A DNA stretch of 64,000 nt from Hexactinellida sp. DTS-2022 (GCA_028753945.1 JAPNXP010000001.1:10344501-10408500); one strand, 5' to 3'; shown: positions 10,048-20,586, numbered from the stretch's first letter. Notes: generated from the letters alone by a model not told the origin. Program-made: numbers and translations.

Positions 10048-10276
10048 GTACGCTCACTGCGACCGTTGTGCCTGACCTCTCTCGCTGCCTAGCAGCTCCG
10101 TCAGCGCACACTCTAGGTCTGCTCTCGCTCCTGTCCCTCGCGGACTCTAGCAGCACCTAGGCCTCCTGGGAGTGACTCATCTTATGGTAGCGCATCTCAC
10201 TATGCCGCTACATGACACAGGCTCCAGGGGTGGTGAATCTGCTGTTAACAGCCATTTTGGCTGTTTGCTGTTCCAG

Positions 10277-10699
10277 CTTTTAGTGCATGCTTCCAATATT
10301 CTGTCAAAGAGCCGATACGCACTTCTGGTGGTGGACAGCGCGACTGGTCTCTTCCGGACAGATTACTCGGGGAGGGGAGAGCTATACGCCCGACAAACGC
10401 TCCTGGGCAGGTTTTTGCGCGCGTTGCAAAGAATGGCCGACGAATTCGGAATTGCTGTGGTTCTAACAAACCAAGTCGTAGCGCAGGTGGGTGGCGCTTG
10501 TAGATATACCTCCTTGGATGCGAATATACCCATCGGGGGCAATATTATTGCCCACGCCTCCACCACAAGGCTGTATATTAGGAATGGGAGGGCAGAATCT
10601 CGACTATGCCAAATTACCGCATCGCCGTGTTTGCCGGAAGGCGAAACTGTATTTGCCATCCTCCCGGGAGGGATAGGCGATGTCACAGATTTAAAATAA
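10277..10699 (+). CDS. RAD51: RAD51 recombinase, C-terminal exon only
   Basis: 140 codons matching the C-terminal half of RAD51, the strand-exchange recombinase. The exon starts after a good acceptor (TTTGCTGTTCCAG) with LLVHAS, then Walker [22 protein letters not shown], the L1-region sequence, LTNQVVAQV, and [16 protein letters not shown] near L2, ending with a TAA. The Walker A half, the N-terminal domain and their exons are not visible anywhere upstream to TP53RK; the sequence there is repeat and the hammerhead LTR element. Several residues differ from typical RAD51 (e.g. [12 protein letters not shown] in the L2 loop). It is either the last exon of a gene with distant upstream exons or an orphan fragment; the clean frame argues against great age. 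Confidence 0.8.
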   Translation, partial: LLVHASNILSKSRYALLVVDSATGLFRTDYSGRGELYARQTLLGRFLRALQRMADEFGIAVVLTNQVVAQVGGACRYTSLDANIPIGGNIIAHASTTRLYIRNGRAESRLCQITASPCLPEGETVFAILPGGIGDVTDLK

Positions 10700-11193
10700 A
10701 AAAAATGTAATTTTTTTTTTACTTCTCACTAATTTATTATATTTTTTATAACTGTTACACTGCTTATACAACACAAACTATTGTGATGATTTATTGCTTG
10801 TTGGTTAATTCACGACATTTGAGTTCAATAATATAATCACTGGGCACGGGACTATTCTAAGTGTTTTCATTAAGGAAATTAATAATATTGAATATTTGTC
10901 GAATACTTATTCCCGTTAATTTCGTGTATCTAAAAAATAAATTGTTCCAAATCACGTTAATTTCCTATATAAACTTCTTAGTGAATACCGACCCTGGTAT
11001 TTATTACCTACACCTACATTAGTAAACAGCTGATCAATAATAATTTTGAACAAAAAAAAATGCAAGATGAGTAGTCGAACCCGGCTTTTCTTTGGAGAAT
11101 TCACGGAGCTGCGGCCCACGCTTCATCCATGCACTATAACATAAATTATTCTGATACTAATATTCCTCTAATATTAATTTATGAATATACACT
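10700..11193. other. AT-rich spacer
   Basis: No gene recognised. An A-run follows the RAD51 stop (AAAATAAAAAAAATG), which may be its poly(A) signal region. Confidence 0.4.
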
Positions 11194-12594
11194 AAAAAAA
11201 TCCAAAATTGCAGCCTGTGCCGACGCATGTTCCTTTGGTGGCACTATATTTTGGTGGTGGTTTATTGATAGTGCCTTCATAGGAACATGCTCTCGGCACA
11301 GGCTGCAATTTTGGATTTTTTTCCGCCATGTCATCATCACTATGAAGGTGTTAAATTATTTCAGAAAGGTGTTTCAGAAGGAAACGACCCTTAGAGTCGT
11401 GGAAGTTTCCATTTTGCTCACTTCGTTTCAAAGATATTCAAGTTTCAGTAGAATATAATAAGTGATGAGTCAGCATTTTTTATGTGAGTGTTGGGTCATC
11501 ACCCAAACATCAACTAACCCATTTTAAATATCAGATTAACAAAAGTGTAAAAACACATTTTTTTTAACGATGTCATCATCACCTCAAGGTGTCAAGACCC
11601 ACTTGTATAGGTGGCACGTGCCATAGGGACCAATTGATAAATTGAAATTTTGTTTCTATCTTGTAAGTTGTAACTTCTCTGAGATTAATGAAATTTAGCT
11701 AATTAGTATAAATATTTAATAAATTTATTAATTATTTAACACCATTATTATGTACAGCAAAATAAATTAAGTTCAATTATTTGCAATTATTATTAATTTG
11801 AATTTAATTTCACTATGATATTTGAATTCAGCGCACTCGATAACCCCAATAATCTAATTCGAACCGTCTCTATAAGTTAAACACAGAGCGAATTAATTAG
11901 AATTAACTTCCTCATGTATCCATTGTGCAATAATATTCTGAGCAGAAATAAATATAATCACATAATCTGTCGTTGTTATGGAATGTAAAATCTTAGTTTT
12001 CAATTGGAAAATAGAAGCCTACTCGATTTCACAAGTTGAATCAATATAATTATCGCAAGTTTAAACAATAGTGCAAGATTTAACAAGTCTAATCAATATA
12101 TTTATTACAAGTTGAATCAATGGAAATTGATTTAACAGTTTTACTGAATCTGAAGTGTGAGGAAATACAGGAGATTGGTACCCCAATTAAGGCACAAATC
12201 TAGGCCAAATTGAACATCTTTGATTTGCTAAAAGGTGTAGAATTTAATTCTCTATCCGTATATGTAAATTTTATCAAGCTCAAGATTAATTCTTCCATGT
12301 TATGAGCAATAATTAGTTTAAATAGGTGTTAAAATTAATTGATAAAAAATCGTAACCCCAGGTGCAAATTAGACGGTCACTCCGCTACTACATGCCAAAT
12401 TTCAGCCCTTAATGTATACAGGTGTGGTCAGGGCACCTGCTACGGAGAAATAATAAAAATAATAAAAAAAATCCAAAATTGCAGCCTGTGCCGACGCATG
12501 TTCCTTTGGTGGCACTATATTTTGGTGGTGCTTTATTGATAGTGCCTCCATAGGAACATGCTCTCGGCACAGGCTGCAATTTTTGGATTTTTTT
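11194..12594. mobile_element. Hairpin-bounded non-autonomous element, ~1.4 kb
   Basis: A hairpin (H2, 11194-11322; TCCAAAATTGCAGCCTGTGC with its complement) is followed by a ~380-bp block (CGCCATGTCATCATCACTATG onward), then a ~600-bp block containing ATTTGAATTCAGCGCACTCG and GTTAAACACAGAGCGAATTA, then a second hairpin (H3, 12464-12594). The same blocks in the same order occur at 23938-25240 and, interrupted, at 47224-51700. No ORF of note lies inside. Boundaries and target duplication are uncertain. Confidence 0.6.
12464..12594. repeat. Hairpin family, copy H3
   Basis: Inverted repeat AATCCAAAATTGCAGCCTGT and its complement with a ~50-bp centre including GTGGCACTATATTTTGGTGG. It is followed by the CGCCATGTCATCATCAC block (12595-12770). 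Confidence 0.8.
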
Positions 12595-12773
12595 CCGCCA
12601 TGTCATCATCACTATGAAGGTGTTAAATTATTTCAGAAAGGTGTTTCAGAAGGCAACGACCCTTAGAGTCGTGGAAGTTTCCATTTTGCTCACTTCGTTT
12701 CAAAGATATTCAAGTTTCAGTAGAATATAATAAGTGATGAGTCAGCATTTTTATGTGAGTGTTGGGTCATCAC

Positions 12774-12940
12774 CAGGCCCGGCGGAAGAGGGGCGGTTGG
12801 GGCGGCCTGGGCCGCCCCACTTTTTCTGTGATTTGTATGGTACTTTGAAATTTCGCGGGCGTGGTTCGTAATACTATTATACAAGGCTGCCCCACATCTC
12901 ACAAGGCCGCCCCACCTCTCACGAGCTTCCGCCGGGCCTG
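12774..12940. mobile_element. hAT-like MITE, 167 bp (CAGGCCCGGCGGAAG)
   Basis: Ends are CAGGCCCGGCGGAAG and CTTCCGCCGGGCCTG. It is nearly identical over its full 167 bp to 20878-21044, so both insertions are recent. No clear target duplication is seen for this copy, suggesting a later rearrangement on one side. Confidence 0.8.
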
Positions 12941-12944
12941 TGTT

Positions 12945-13055
12945 GTCCAAAAGTAGTCCACGAATATCTGTTTCAATCTAATATTCGTCCAAACGAATAT
13001 TCATTCAATCATTTCGAACGAATATTCGTATATTCGTTTCAGCCCTAAAAAGTAC
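12945..13055. repeat. CGAATATTCG MITE fragment
   Basis: Words CGAATATCTGTTTCAATC, AACGAATATTC and TATTCGTTTCAGCCCTAA match the right end of 24405-24870. Confidence 0.6.
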
Positions 13056-13294
13056 CATCCAGTTTTCATACTCCTAAATCAAACATTGATGTTACGAACT
13101 TACGGTATAGGAGATTTCCCAAAATCATGCTCCAAAAGGAGCGTCCAGCGCTCCAAGTTAATTAATTCCTTGCTTGACAATGATTCATGATTAATGATTT
13201 TTGCGATGATTATTGCGAGCAAAATTTTTGGTCGGAGATATGAGAAGAAACAGCTGGGGGAGATTTTATATTTAAACGAATGTAGGAATGAATA

Positions 13295-14042
13295 CAGTAA
13301 TACCTCGTTTTACGCGGTTTTTTTTTACGCGTTTTCGTTTTACGCGGAACAATTTTTTATGTCCAAAACTTTTTTTACGCGATCCTCAACTCGTTTTACG
13401 CGGTTTTTCTATGATTTTCATACAATTAATTCTCTTTTTTATGGATATTTTAGATAATTTTTAAGATTTAGTGGTAACAAAGCGGTTCTACATTTCCAAA
13501 AAAACAAAAATGATGATTTAGAGATAGTAGATAGTTAGGGATATGTATTTGTCGTATAGTAAGTTCATCCAAATATATTATTGGTCAAATGAATACATAT
13601 TTGCTTCACTATTCACACTAGAGATACCCAGTTGTGGGAGATACCCGAAGGTGTAGGGTTGCGGTGTGAAGTGAATTTTAATTCCCTTCACAACACAATT
13701 CCCTTTCTGTGGGAATTCCCAAGTATTCTCACAAGTTGGTTTCTATCAGGATTCCCATAGGTAAAAATAATTACCATTCAAAACGATATTGGAAATCCTA
13801 TGGGAATTCCCATGGGATTAACATACACACGGAAACCTTGGCTATCTGAGAGGTCCGGATGTTGGATTTTTTAGTGTTTAAACACTAGGTATTAAAAATT
13901 TTATTCGATGTTTATAATATTTGAAAACGCATCTATTGGTTTAATATGTGTTACTATGAGAATGAACCGTTTTTTTTACGCGATTTCGTTTTACGCGGGC
14001 TTTTCAAGGAACGCATCTACCGCGTAAAAAGAGGGATACCTG
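13295..14042. mobile_element. Pogo/mariner-like element (CAGTAATACCTCGTTTTACG)
   Basis: About 750 bp with ends CAGTAATACCTCGTTTTACG and CGCGTAAAAAGAGGGATACC-TG, flanked by TA on both sides. Repeated TTTTACGCG words lie near both ends. The ends resemble Tigger/pogo elements (CCTCGTTTTA). There is no transposase ORF; the 87-residue ORF over the left end is spurious. Confidence 0.75.
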
Positions 14043-14308
14043 TATATATATAAACCAGCAATAATATACGTTTTATGGACGAAAATAGTGTAAGTTGTAA
14101 CTCGGATACCACTTGTATTTTAGCATGTGGTTGCTTTATAATTAAAAAAAAATTAGAATGTCGCCAATTTGTGATTTTGTAGCCTTTGGGGTATGAAGTA
14201 TATCCCTATTTTAGTATTCCTATTATAAAATTATTAGAAAGTAGGAAGTAACTAAAATTTTATTATATTTGAAAAAATTTCATTTTACCATAAATTGTTA
14301 TCGTTGTC

Positions 14309-14955
14309 CAGGGGCGTAGCTAGAGTTTTTGAACTGGGAGCGCCAACCGGCGCACAACATTAACTGATGGCGCATTTTTTATATTTTTTAACATAGTATA
14401 TTTTACATCTCGGGCTCGTTCTTTTAGGCTCTGATGGATTATCACTTCACATCATTTCACAGTGTAATAATGGTTATTCATTGATTGCAAACATTGTTCC
14501 ACATATCACAAAATTTATTATAGCTTCACACCAATAGATAATAGAGACAATAATTATGAAATTATATCACTGAATATTTAATACCTTAATTAAATGAAAC
14601 TAGCAAAGTTTCCAATATATTTATGGTTACAAGTTCAAATTGTAAATGTTTCATACAGTCGAAATCGGGTTTTTTTGCTTCTCCGGGTTATTTTGCCTCC
14701 TTGCTTCTCCTTGTTTCTTCATAACCTCATAGCACTGTATAATGTTAAATACGGGTTTTTTTGCGTATCGGGTTTTTACCCTCTTTTTCCATGCATTTAG
14801 GGGGGCAAAAAACCCGATTTCGACTGTATTATTTATTTAATATCAAAAACATATCTATTGAATCTATTGATCTATCCCAAATCCAAGTGGGGGCGCCTCA
14901 AGGGGCGCATGGGAACAAAGTGGGGCGCAATGGCGCCCCCCTGGCTACGCCCTTG
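14309..14955. mobile_element. hAT-like element (CAGGGGCGTAGCTAG) with nested MITE
   Basis: Ends CAGGGGCGTAGCTAG and CTGGCTACGCCCTTG, with 8-bp flanks TCGTTGTC (14301-14308) and CCGTTGTC (14956-14963), 7 of 8 matching. It contains a TA-flanked MITE at 14656-14826. Confidence 0.78.
14656..14826. mobile_element. TA-flanked MITE (CAGTCGAAATCGGGTTTTTT)
   Basis: A 171-bp element with inverted ends CAGTCGAAATCGGGTTTTTT and its complement, flanked by TA. It is inserted in the hAT-like element around it. Confidence 0.75.
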
Positions 14956-15184
14956 CCGTTGTCACCATGAAATGGCGCCTAAATAGCTTAACCACAAATC
15001 TCAGATTCTCAAAAGTGGTTCCATTGGACTCGCAATGGTTGTTACCCCATATAGTACAATCTTATAATAAAATATTAATTCAGCATTTAGTACGCTTTAC
15101 ACAATAATAGTCTCAAAGCGTTCACAGTTTGAAAAGAATGTAATGTACCAAATATATACAAAGATGTACTCTGGAGATAATCAA

Positions 15185-15420
15185 GAACATTTACAAAAAG
15201 TGTTTTTTAAATAAGAAAGGTTTGATGTTTTTTTATATAGTTCAATTGATACAGACTTTCTGATATTTCAGGAAGAGAATTCCAGAGACGTGGAGCAACG
15301 TTTGAAAAAGCATGATCTCCATAATGTTTCAACCTAGATCTGGGTATTTGAAGTAAGTTGGATGATGCAGATCGAGCCGACAAAATGTGAGTTGGCCACC
15401 AAAGGGCGATGTTGTGATGA
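15185..15420 (-). mobile_element. LINE 3' end fragment
   Basis: On the minus strand an open frame reads WWPTHILSARSASSNLLQIP, then RSRLKHYGDHAFSNVAPRLW and NSLPEISESL. This is the classic C-terminal tail of CR1/L2/Jockey-type reverse transcriptase ORFs (R-x-RLK-x-YGD-x-AFS-x-x-APRLWNSLP). It is 5'-truncated, as is usual for such insertions. A host gene is unlikely. Confidence 0.75.
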
Positions 15421-16046
15421 AACCTGACTTATTTATTCATCCATTTTAAACTTTAAAAAATAAACATCTTCCCTCCTAAAGGTGACAAAACCTTTAGCCT
15501 ATTAAATTCGAGGATTTCCAGTATGGATTAGCAGCTAGCGTTCAATTAGTATACCAGTGGTGTTCGGATAATAGAATTATCGAGGTTGCACTGTAGAATA
15601 GGCCAATTCCCTGTAGGCTTGGCAGGTATGTCTATGCTCCCAATGAAGGGTACCCCCTGTGTGACGTAGCAAGTGCTATCGACAGTGTGAGTATTCACCT
15701 CGCTGAGAAGGAACCGGGCCTAGCCTCTAACCCATCTTCTTCTTCCCTCAAATGTCCATAGTCCACAGCCTAGAGAGCACCATAGACCTGTTGCTGCGGT
15801 GTGGCGCGGGTGTCAACTCGGCCAGCTATCCGCTGCCCGTTGTGTTCTACCCGGTGCTAGCGGAGACGCTTATGAGCGCTAGGCTCGTTGCCGCGGGCGC
15901 TGACGTGAATGCGAGACTCGGGTCGGAGCACGGGGGCAGCGGGCTACAGCACTTGCTGGCTACGCAGCGAGACGCACTCAGAGCTCTCGAGCTGGTGAGA
16001 CTCCTCCTGGGAGCGGGGGCTGACACCAACACACTCGAGCGACACC

Positions 16047-16214
16047 CAGGGCCGAATTAAGGTCTTCGTAGGCCCTAGGCACTTTGAGGGTATATACCAG
16101 GCAGCAATTAGGCCCCAAATTTTTCGTAGGCCCCAAAATTTCGTTCGTAGGTCCCAAATTTTTCGTAGGCCCTAGGCACAGTGCCTACTGTGCCTATTGG
16201 ATAATCCGGCCCTG
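16047..16214. mobile_element. hAT MITE inside an ANKMY1 coding exon
   Basis: 168 bp with ends CAGGGCCGAATTA and ATAATCCGGCCCTG and a perfect 8-bp target duplication GCGACACC (16039-16046 and 16215-16222). It contains repeats of AAATTTTTCGTAGGCCC. It interrupts the exon three bases before its splice donor (AGG|GTCAGA). Confidence 0.92.
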
Positions 16215-16421
16215 GCGACACCAGGGTCAGACTGCCAATAGCTTTATAGTTAAACCACACCGTACTTACTCGAGTAGTACCCTTCTCTAATTATCGCACC
16301 TATGGAGTTTAAAACTAATTATCGGAATAAATCCTAAATATCCCTACATCTAAGGTCTTGATACTTTGAGATGATGATAACATCGTCAACAATATGTGTT
16401 TTAACGTTTTTCAATTTGACG

Positions 16422-16555
16422 AAAAAGCTAAAATTGCATCTGTCCCGACATCATGTTCTTTTATAGCACTATCATATAGACTGCCACCTAAATATAGTGC
16501 CTCTAAAGGGCTGAGTAAAGGAACATGCTGTTGGCACAGGTGTAATTTTAGATTT
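16422..16555. repeat. Hairpin family, copy H4, in the ANKMY1 intron
   Basis: AAGCTAAAATTGCATCTGTC pairs with the complement ending GGTGTAATTTTAGATTT. Diverged. It is followed by the family's downstream words (GATGTCATCATAATCTCAAG). Confidence 0.7.
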
Positions 16556-18392
16556 CCCCTCAAATTGTAAATTGTAAAAACACGTTTTTGACGATGTCAT
16601 CATAATCTCAAGGTGTCAAGTGCTTGAGGGGAGTTGGTTAACTTGTTAATGATATTTAGCGTACTTCCTCAAATATCTAAAAGTGGTTCAACTCAAATAA
16701 TATCCACCTAGCCCTAGGGCGGCTAAAATTAGTGACTATTCGAGTAATACGGTAAATAAATTATCAGTATCTCATTACCTGCTAACTGCATAGTTTGAGA
16801 AATGGCTTTTTTGCAGCTATTTTAATTTGTGAGTGCTTTTTGATAATGCAACGTTGTGTAACAAATTATTGACATAATTTCTGCTTTTGTTACTAGCTAA
16901 TTTTGAATGATTTAGAGTACCGTATGCGAATAATTAATCATACCACAACTTAGAATAATGACAATAATGACAATAAAGTTGGGTAGACCATTAACACTGG
17001 CCTAGTAACAAATGCATTATCAAATGCCCTTGTTGTAGAAGACGACTCTCTCGGGAATGCGGAGACATGTCTCCAGCTAGCGGCCGGAAGGAACGAAGGG
17101 TTCAATGAGAACTCTCCTCTCCACCTGCTTGCTACCCGCATGTGTGACTCTACACACATTTCCAATCTATCTCGCGTCCTGCTCAGACATGGTGCTAACC
17201 CTAACATAGTGTGTAAGGGCCACTCTCCCCTCTCTCTGGCCATTTTCAACAACAGCCAGCCCATGATAGAGCTGCTGCTGTCCCACGACTCGGACCTCAA
17301 TCTCCCGCTGGGCCCCGGTGTGGGCAGCGCTCTCTGCGTGGCCACTAGTCTGCGGGCCCAGTCACTCCGCCCTGTGCAGCGAAGCGTTAAGCTGATCAGG
17401 AGCCTGCTGGAGGCGGGGGCCAACTTGCTGATGCCTGTACAAGTGAGGGAAGGGATGCCGATGGGAACGATTGTAGATTTCGCGAATGCCGCGTTTCAGG
17501 AGGATAAGCGGTGCTCTGAGTTGGCATTCCATTCCATGACTCGCGTTGAGAGGCAACGGTTCCTGTCTCGGTCCAAACTGCTGAAATTCATAACTAACAC
17601 TTTTCGCAAAAACTGTCCGCGCGAATGGGATGAAGGTTAGTCAGCAAAAGTTGTTTGATTCCCAAATGTCTGTCGATGAGATTATGAAGTTTGACTTCAG
17701 CCAACTAACCAAGGAACACGAGGGAGAAGCAAAGTCTAAGTTTGGAACAAGCAGCAAGAAACGTGGAAGACGGTCTCAGTCCAAACAGCACTGTAAGTTT
17801 AAGCAACAGAATACAGATGGCAGTCCCAGTGGCAAGGTGCCTGAACACAAGAAGGAGAGAATAAACGGAGATTTATTCTCAATAGAAACACACGAGTCGA
17901 GTTGAGAACTTTACAGAGCTGAAACTCTCTATGGAGTTTGTAGCGTTAAAGTTCTGTGAGTACTGCTGTCGCTCTATAGGCGTTAAACTGAAACAGTGCA
18001 ACAGGTGTCACATTGTGCATTTCTGTAGCCGCACTTGCAAACTCAGGGCTTGGGACGGATGGCATAAGCGAGAATGTCTGGTGATAGAAATACTGCGACA
18101 AAAATCGGTTAAATTCAACGAACAAACATCTGTGATACTCGATAATCCTATTTGCTAGTTATATACATTCCATTTGCAATTTGTTGTTGCTAGGATCGAA
18201 CAGAACTCTGAACTCAAGTTACTTAGTTTTATGATCCATTTTCATTTTACGATGCAACTACCCACTTTTGCTTTTTAATGCAAATGAACGTAACTTGCAC
18301 TATTAAATTTATAGCATATACCACTGACACTTTTATAACTTAGTTAATGGGAATAATGATACGGATTCTGAAGTGGTTTCGGAGAAGTTAAC

Positions 18393-19649
18393 TCATAAAT
18401 TAATCCCATCAAATATTTGTAAACCGAAGTTTTCGTTTCGAGAAATACCAACTAATTTAGTGTTGTTGAGGACAGCAATGCCATAAGGGCAGACAAACGT
18501 TCCAGCTTGATGTCCTTTCCGTCCTAACGTGTGTAGGAGGTCTCCTGCTGGAGAGAATACCTTGATATCGTGAGCAGAGTAGTCGCTGATGACAATGTTA
18601 TTGCGTCCGTCTAAACAGAAGAACAATGCTCCTGAAACTTGCATTCCTATTCCTCCTCCGGTAACTAGGGAGCGGGACTTCTCTCCTGATAGTGCAAACA
18701 CGTGGATACAAGGATTGTCTTCACAGCTTAACACAAACATTTCATTCTTTGTGAATTTAACATCAGTAGGTGATGTCATTGTTTGATGTTGTAGCGAGCC
18801 TTGGAAAGCTAGATCTGTAGATAGGATTTGGATTCTGTTGTTGAGTGTATCTGGCACGTAGAGGCGTTGGTTTGGAGAGATATCGAGTTGTCTCGGAATA
18901 TTGAATTCTTTCTTTCCAGATCCTTTCATCCCTAATCGCTTTATCATTGTGAGATCTGACAGCTTGAATTGGAAAATAGCGTGGTGTCCTATGTCCGTAA
19001 CAAATATGCTGTCTTGGTAGGTCAATATGCCCCATGGCTCCTTTAGGTGTTGATCTCCGAATTGGTTGAGAAATTCTCCCGTTTCAGAGAATATTTGGAT
19101 TCGGCTGTTGTATCGATCTGCCAAATAAATGTGTCCAGATATTTGTTCGATTGTAACACCTCTTGGCCAGTTTAACTCTCCAGGAGCTGTTCCTCTCTTC
19201 CCAACAGCAACACTGGGCTGTATGAATGCAGCGTAGTCAGGTACTGCTGGAGGAATATCGATCTGTGCAATCTCTCCGAGACGGAAGATGTGTCCCTCTA
19301 GGTCCCGTGTGTCGCACAGGAACTTCAGGTCTTGAGGAGGCGGGGCATTGGCTTGCATTTCAGCTCGCGTAGCTTCTAACTCTTCCACTATTCTCTCCTG
19401 CATGGAATGGAGCTTATTGTGCATTAGTTGGCCTTCCAAAAGTGAGCGTGTTTCTGCTATTTGTAGCTCGATTTGTTGTCGCGCCACCTGATTGGCTCTC
19501 ATTTCCTCTCGGCTGTCCCTTAAGTCGGTCAACAGCTGGACTCTTCTCTGCTCGAGAGAGCGTATCAACCTGTCTATTGATTGGTTTATTTGTGTCGCTA
19601 TTGGGTCTACGAGTGGCACTGGTATGGGTTCTGGAAACTGTGTCGCCAT
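18393..19649 (-). CDS. NHL-repeat protein with N-terminal coiled coil (family member A)
   Basis: 418 residues, intronless. Residues ~15-110 are a charged, heptad-rich coiled coil (SIDRLIRSLEQRRVQLLTDL and on). From ~145 to the end come NHL-type propeller repeats: GTAPGELNWPRGVTI, HIYLADRYNSRIQIF, EPWGILTY, KKEFNIPRQL, RLYVPDTLNNRIQIL, NIVISDYSAHDIKVF. The build is that of TRIM2/3/71-type proteins without RING or B-box. NHL propellers bind RNA or protein; the target here is unknown. The start is the first Met after the AT-rich leader. Related genes lie at 43075-44334 and 53199-54401, with a fragment at 21048-21605, all without introns. Confidence 0.88.
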   Translation of the reverse strand: MATQFPEPIPVPLVDPIATQINQSIDRLIRSLEQRRVQLLTDLRDSREEMRANQVARQQIELQIAETRSLLEGQLMHNKLHSMQERIVEELEATRAEMQANAPPPQDLKFLCDTRDLEGHIFRLGEIAQIDIPPAVPDYAAFIQPSVAVGKRGTAPGELNWPRGVTIEQISGHIYLADRYNSRIQIFSETGEFLNQFGDQHLKEPWGILTYQDSIFVTDIGHHAIFQFKLSDLTMIKRLGMKGSGKKEFNIPRQLDISPNQRLYVPDTLNNRIQILSTDLAFQGSLQHQTMTSPTDVKFTKNEMFVLSCEDNPCIHVFALSGEKSRSLVTGGGIGMQVSGALFFCLDGRNNIVISDYSAHDIKVFSPAGDLLHTLGRKGHQAGTFVCPYGIAVLNNTKLVGISRNENFGLQIFDGINL

Positions 19650-20586
19650 TTTGTTATTGATGGAGTCCTTTGTTCGTGATTTTATTTTTTAAATATTATT
19701 GAGTATTTTATTTTAAAATACTATTTATAGCTTCTGAACTGGAAAGTTAGGTAGTTTTTCTGTGGTCGCTATCTGCAATAATTACAAGAATTATGTCTGG
19801 CGTATACACTATATTATGGTTTATATCGATTACAACTTTTACTATTAATCATCATTCTAGTATTATCTGATGTTCCAAGTTAACATTATTATTTACGATA
19901 GTTGTCTATCAAATTGGTTCACGCATAATTTAGACACTAGTCCCTTTCTCCTGGGGCGTCCATTTGAAAACCAAACTATTTCGTCGAATTCGTCACATGG
20001 GATAATTGGGTACGACTCAAATCATGGTTATGATTTTAGGCTGCGCCATGGGTTTGGCATTCTTGATTATTACCGTTCCCTATTTGTGCTTCACTTGTTT
20101 TACTTTATGAAGAAGATAAAGAAAGCGATTAAGAATCGGAACTATTCTTTTCTTTCCTTTTTGATTTGATTGAAAAGATGATAAACAACAGATTATAGTA
20201 GAACCTCGTGAATACGAACACCAACGGACGGTAAACATTTGTTCGCTTTACCCGGAGTTCGTATTAACCGGAGTAATACCTATTGAATAGCAATTATAGG
20301 GACCTGATTTTGCGGAACTGTTTCTTCGTCTTATCCGGAAAGACTGCACACTAAATTATTGTTTTATGTAGGTACATCCTTTATATGTAAAATCAGATTT
20401 TCTAAAATACGATTTATTTTGGCAAATCATCACTTCTCGCTACTTCCCTTATCCAAACTTTATTATCTATCAAGATATACAATTTATTAGCAAACTCACA
20501 CTTCATTAACAATAACTATAATACGACACCCTATCCTATTAATCACACACATGTATACTCAAACTGCTTTGTAGCAGAAGGGACCA
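19650..20586. other. Spacer with one degraded mariner-like MITE
   Basis: A 99-residue ORF (19870-20169, +) has no recognisable domain and I do not call it. At 20196-20300 the words TAGAACCTCGTGAATACGAAC and GTTCGTATTAACCGGAG mark an old copy of the mariner-like MITE family seen at 33629-33770. Confidence 0.5.

Larger units (their letters stand above)
9488..10217. mobile_element. Tiny non-coding LTR element (TRIM/retrozyme-like) with hammerhead ribozymes and inverted LTRs
   Basis: A fossil LTR retroelement without coding capacity. Parts: a 302-bp LTR (9488-9789, starting TGT, ending ACA), a primer-binding site (9792-9809), a short leader, a purine-rich tract (9851-9862), the first ~46 bp of another LTR copy (9863-9908), and then a full 302-bp LTR in the opposite orientation (9916-10217). 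The whole is bounded by the 4-bp direct repeat CAGG (9484-9487 and 10218-10221). The two full LTRs differ at only a few sites, so the insertion is young. Each LTR contains a hammerhead ribozyme. It is rearranged rather than whole. It sits directly upstream of the RAD51 exon. Confidence 0.82.
15626..18158 (+). pseudogene. ANKMY1: ANKMY1-like ankyrin/MYND gene, C-terminal part, disrupted
   Basis: Ankyrin repeats followed by a MYND zinc finger, as in ANKMY1. Exons: 15626-15684 (YVYAPNEGYPLCDVASAID), 15762-16225 (ankyrin: VNSASYPLP, LVAAGADVNARL, LLLGAGADTNTLER), then 17039-17634 (LAAGRNEGFNENSPLHLLAT, VLLRHGANPNIVCKGHSPLS, LPLGPGVGSALCVAT, ANLLMPVQVREG), running into two further frames to 18158. 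The MYND finger reads CEYCCRSIGVKLKQCNRCHI then FCSRTCKLRAWDGWHKREC. Damage: a 168-bp hAT MITE in exon 2 brings an in-frame stop, and the frame slips by one base near 17636 and again near 17905. The N-terminal MORN part is not in the window. Exon phases fit once the MITE is ignored. The slips could be assembly errors; the MITE cannot easily be one. Confidence 0.75.

Noticed and set aside
9488-10217. Penelope-like element
   Set aside because: Hammerheads in LTR-like repeats suggested Penelope, but the exact tRNA-Gly primer complement, purine tract and TG...CA ends show an LTR element.
17890-17935. A 16-nt intron in ANKMY1 (GTTGAG...TTTACAG) that would restore the frame
   Set aside because: Far below the length animal spliceosomes use; a one-base slip or assembly error is more likely.
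19870-20169. 99-residue ORF
   Set aside because: AT-rich, no domain, lies in the 5' flank of an NHL gene on the other strand.
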